A stretch of DNA of 64,000 nucleotides from Globodera rostochiensis (taxonomy: Eukaryota; Nematoda; Chromadorea; Rhabditida; Heteroderidae): the NCBI GenBank assembly GCA_018350325.1, contig JAEVLN010000002.1, positions 4,819,456 through 4,883,455 of the forward strand. The letters are read 5' to 3'. This document shows positions 62,403 through 64,000 of the stretch, piece by piece. Under the pieces are notes generated by a model that was given only the letters and a program-made list of their open reading frames with translations, ran no database searches and had not been told where the DNA came from. Numbering within the stretch: the stretch's first letter is position 1; every line of letters starts with the position of its first letter. The translations under genes and the position numbers were made by a program.

Positions 62403-63280
62403 TTTTTGAAATTAAATATTAAAATATTTAATTACTGCCTCACAAAATATTTTGACTTATTTAATGTGCATGATTTAGTTCTAACGAATAATAAATTAAA
62501 TAATGTCAATGTCTTCTTAAACAGTATATCATTTTTAATAGATTTGTTGAAGAAAGACTTCTTCGCCTTCGATGGCATATTTCGTTGGTTGGTAAAATTT
62601 TAGATTTTAAGCATTTACTTGTTTTAAAAAAATGAGAAATTTTGCTTATATATCCGAATGTTTTACACAAATATTTGTATAGTAGGTGTTTTGTGCTTAA
62701 AGGTTCATGTCGCCCTTGTCGGTTTTTCCTTCATACTTTACGCGTTTGATTTTAGATTTTCTTTAAGTAAAATTATTGCTAAACAAAAGTTAACGTGACA
62801 CAAAAGTATCTCGGCGGCGCCTATCGGCACCGCTGACTAATGTAATCAGATGCTAAAAAAAGTCCGGGACCCGGCAACTTTCAATTATTAGAAATTTGAC
62901 TTTTATAATGTTTCTGTCATTTTTCGCCATCCTAAAGGACGAAATTTTGATCTATTTCAAAATGCGAAATTTTGAAGCGAATTTAGCCCGCGCCAAACGA
63001 AAAATTGTGCAAGACCTGCGGTTTTGGACCAATTTTCTTAACAACTTCAATCAAAAATTTAAAATTCTCGGCGGGCCTATCGGCACCGCAGACCTCCCTC
63101 CCCCCCCCCCGAAAATGAAGCAAAGTTCTCAAAAAATATTCCTGACCTATTTTTTTAAGAAAAATCTTAAAAATTCTAAAAAAAAACCCGACGACGTCTG
63201 CTGCGCCGTCAGACCATCCAATTGTATATCGCAAATTATCACAAAATTCGGATTTATAGTAAAAAAAAAATTAAAACTTA

Positions 63281-63420
63281 ACATAATTGACCGTGTCCGT
63301 TCCGTACCGTATTCCGTAAAATTCTGTATTTTTGGTCGTTCCGTGTTCCATATTCCGTGAGATCCCGTGTTTTATCCCGTAATTCCGTATTTCCGTGTTC
63401 CGTATTTTTGTAAAGAATAG
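63281..63420. repeat. Phrase array, TTCCGTGT-type
   Basis: The block repeats TTCCGT, TTCCGTGTTCC and ATCCCGTG at least ten times with short spacers. The open frames on the minus strand here are repeat by-products. Confidence 0.6.
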
Positions 63421-63426
63421 GCAAAA

Positions 63427-63485
63427 TTTTAGCCCCGGGTGGGACTCGAACCAACGTCCTCCACCCAATCCGTGGGCAGCAGGGC
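63427..63485 (-). other. tRNA-like segment (possible SINE head or tRNA relic)
   Basis: On the minus strand GTTGGTTCGAGTCCCACCC resembles a tRNA T-arm with box B (GGTTCGAGTCC), followed by CGGGGCT as a 3' acceptor half. Upstream, CCAC-GGATTGG-GTGG could be an anticodon stem and loop. A matching 5' acceptor half and D-arm are not convincing, so this is not called as a tRNA gene. It abuts a phrase array. Confidence 0.25.
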
Positions 63486-63660
63486 TGGGCAAAATCGGAA
63501 ACAAAATCCGAAACCCGAAGTCCGAAACCCCAAAAATCCGAAACGATTTTAAATCCGATTATCCGAAAATCCCAAAAATCCGAAACGATTTTAAATCCGA
63601 AACCCAAAAATCCCGAAATTTCCCGAAATTCCGAAACCCGAAATCCGAAATTTTTTCAAG
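63480..63660. repeat. Phrase array, ATCCGAAAC-type
   Basis: After the head CAGGGCTGGGCAAAATCGG the block repeats ATCCGAAAC, CCCGAAA and CCCAAAAATCCGAAACG about fifteen times. It is the longest and clearest phrase array in the window. Confidence 0.65.
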
Positions 63661-64000
63661 TGAATTTTTTGCATATCGATGAAAATTGTCCCGGGGGTAA
63701 GGGCCGGCGGTGCCGACAGGCGCCGCCGGGGAAAATTTTTGAGTTTTTTGATGGAATTTGTTAAGAAAATTGGTCAAAAAATTATTAATTTTGCAAAACA
63801 TAAAAATCAAATTCAACCAAGTTAGATAGTTAATTTCATTTGTCAATCAATAACTCTTCTTCATCTGAAACAGGCTACGGTCAAAGCGTGCCCAGGAAGG
63901 GGGGGGGGCTGATTCAATCAAAATTGATTTTAGGGGTGCATTTTTTGCTTTTTATTGCATTTTTGTTAAGCAATTTTTTGAGAAAAATGTTCGATTTTTA

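Larger units (their letters stand above)
62811..63728. repeat. Repeat-dense right end with three GATA-type hairpins
   Basis: Hairpins occur at about 62812-62838 and 63070-63093 in reverse orientation (CGGCGGCGCC-TATC-GGCACCG; the second copy is altered) and at 63704-63728 in forward orientation with loop GACA. The flanks of the last two carry GTTGTTAAGAAAATTGGTC-like sequence, shared with the copies at 11 and 22.7 kb. The 154-codon plus-strand frame 62896-63360 runs across these repeats and is not called as a gene. Confidence 0.6.

Noticed and set aside
62896..63360. 154-codon plus-strand frame
   Set aside because: It runs through the hairpin repeats and the TTCCGTGT phrase array, and similar sequence elsewhere is plainly noncoding.

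Overview
The window looks like nuclear DNA from an invertebrate animal; a nematode is a plausible guess but not proven. It is very AT-rich and full of short dispersed repeats. It contains a PIF/Harbinger DNA transposon, two kinds of MITE-like elements and an LTR retrotransposon, but no complete intact gene. Gene remains appear as short GC-richer islands of 50 to 200 bases bounded by AG and GT splice signals. Exons are tiny, introns can be as short as about 31 bases, and host coding calls are therefore partial.

Layout. 1-16 kb: AT-rich DNA with dispersed repeats and scattered exon-like islands. The best of these are a minus-strand pair resembling the AAA+ domain of a Lon protease (13.8-14.4 kb), a phase-compatible chain of three plus-strand exons (9.8-10.7 kb), and a Cys-containing minus-strand exon (9.1 kb). 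16-23.4 kb: a minus-strand Gag relic (18.2 kb), a short signal-peptide-like ORF, and a 1.74-kb Harbinger element with a DNA-binding gene and a broken transposase. 23.4-37.93 kb: a tandem duplication of a 7.26-kb unit. Each copy carries a 701-bp MITE and part of a coiled-coil protein gene on the minus strand.

38-42.6 kb: gene-poor DNA with long G runs. 42.64-51.17 kb: a GC-rich LTR retrotransposon with nearly identical LTRs. Its interior is a giant palindrome: two inverted arms of about 2.4 kb, each holding a 49-bp minisatellite, around a loop that encodes a truncated gag. 51.2-64 kb: AT-rich DNA with one good minus-strand exon (52.9 kb), an older third partial copy of the 7.26-kb unit, a 783-bp Mutator-like MITE with 11-bp target duplications inside an exon-like island, a diverged tandem repeat, and a repeat-dense right end.

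Two dispersed families recur across the window and are not explained by a standard element class. One consists of short arrays in which each locus repeats its own GC-rich 'phrase', often after a shared AGGG-TGGGCAAA-like head. The other is a hairpin with a 10-bp stem and GATA loop followed by a conserved AT-rich flank. The palindromic retrotransposon and the phrase arrays are the most unusual things here.
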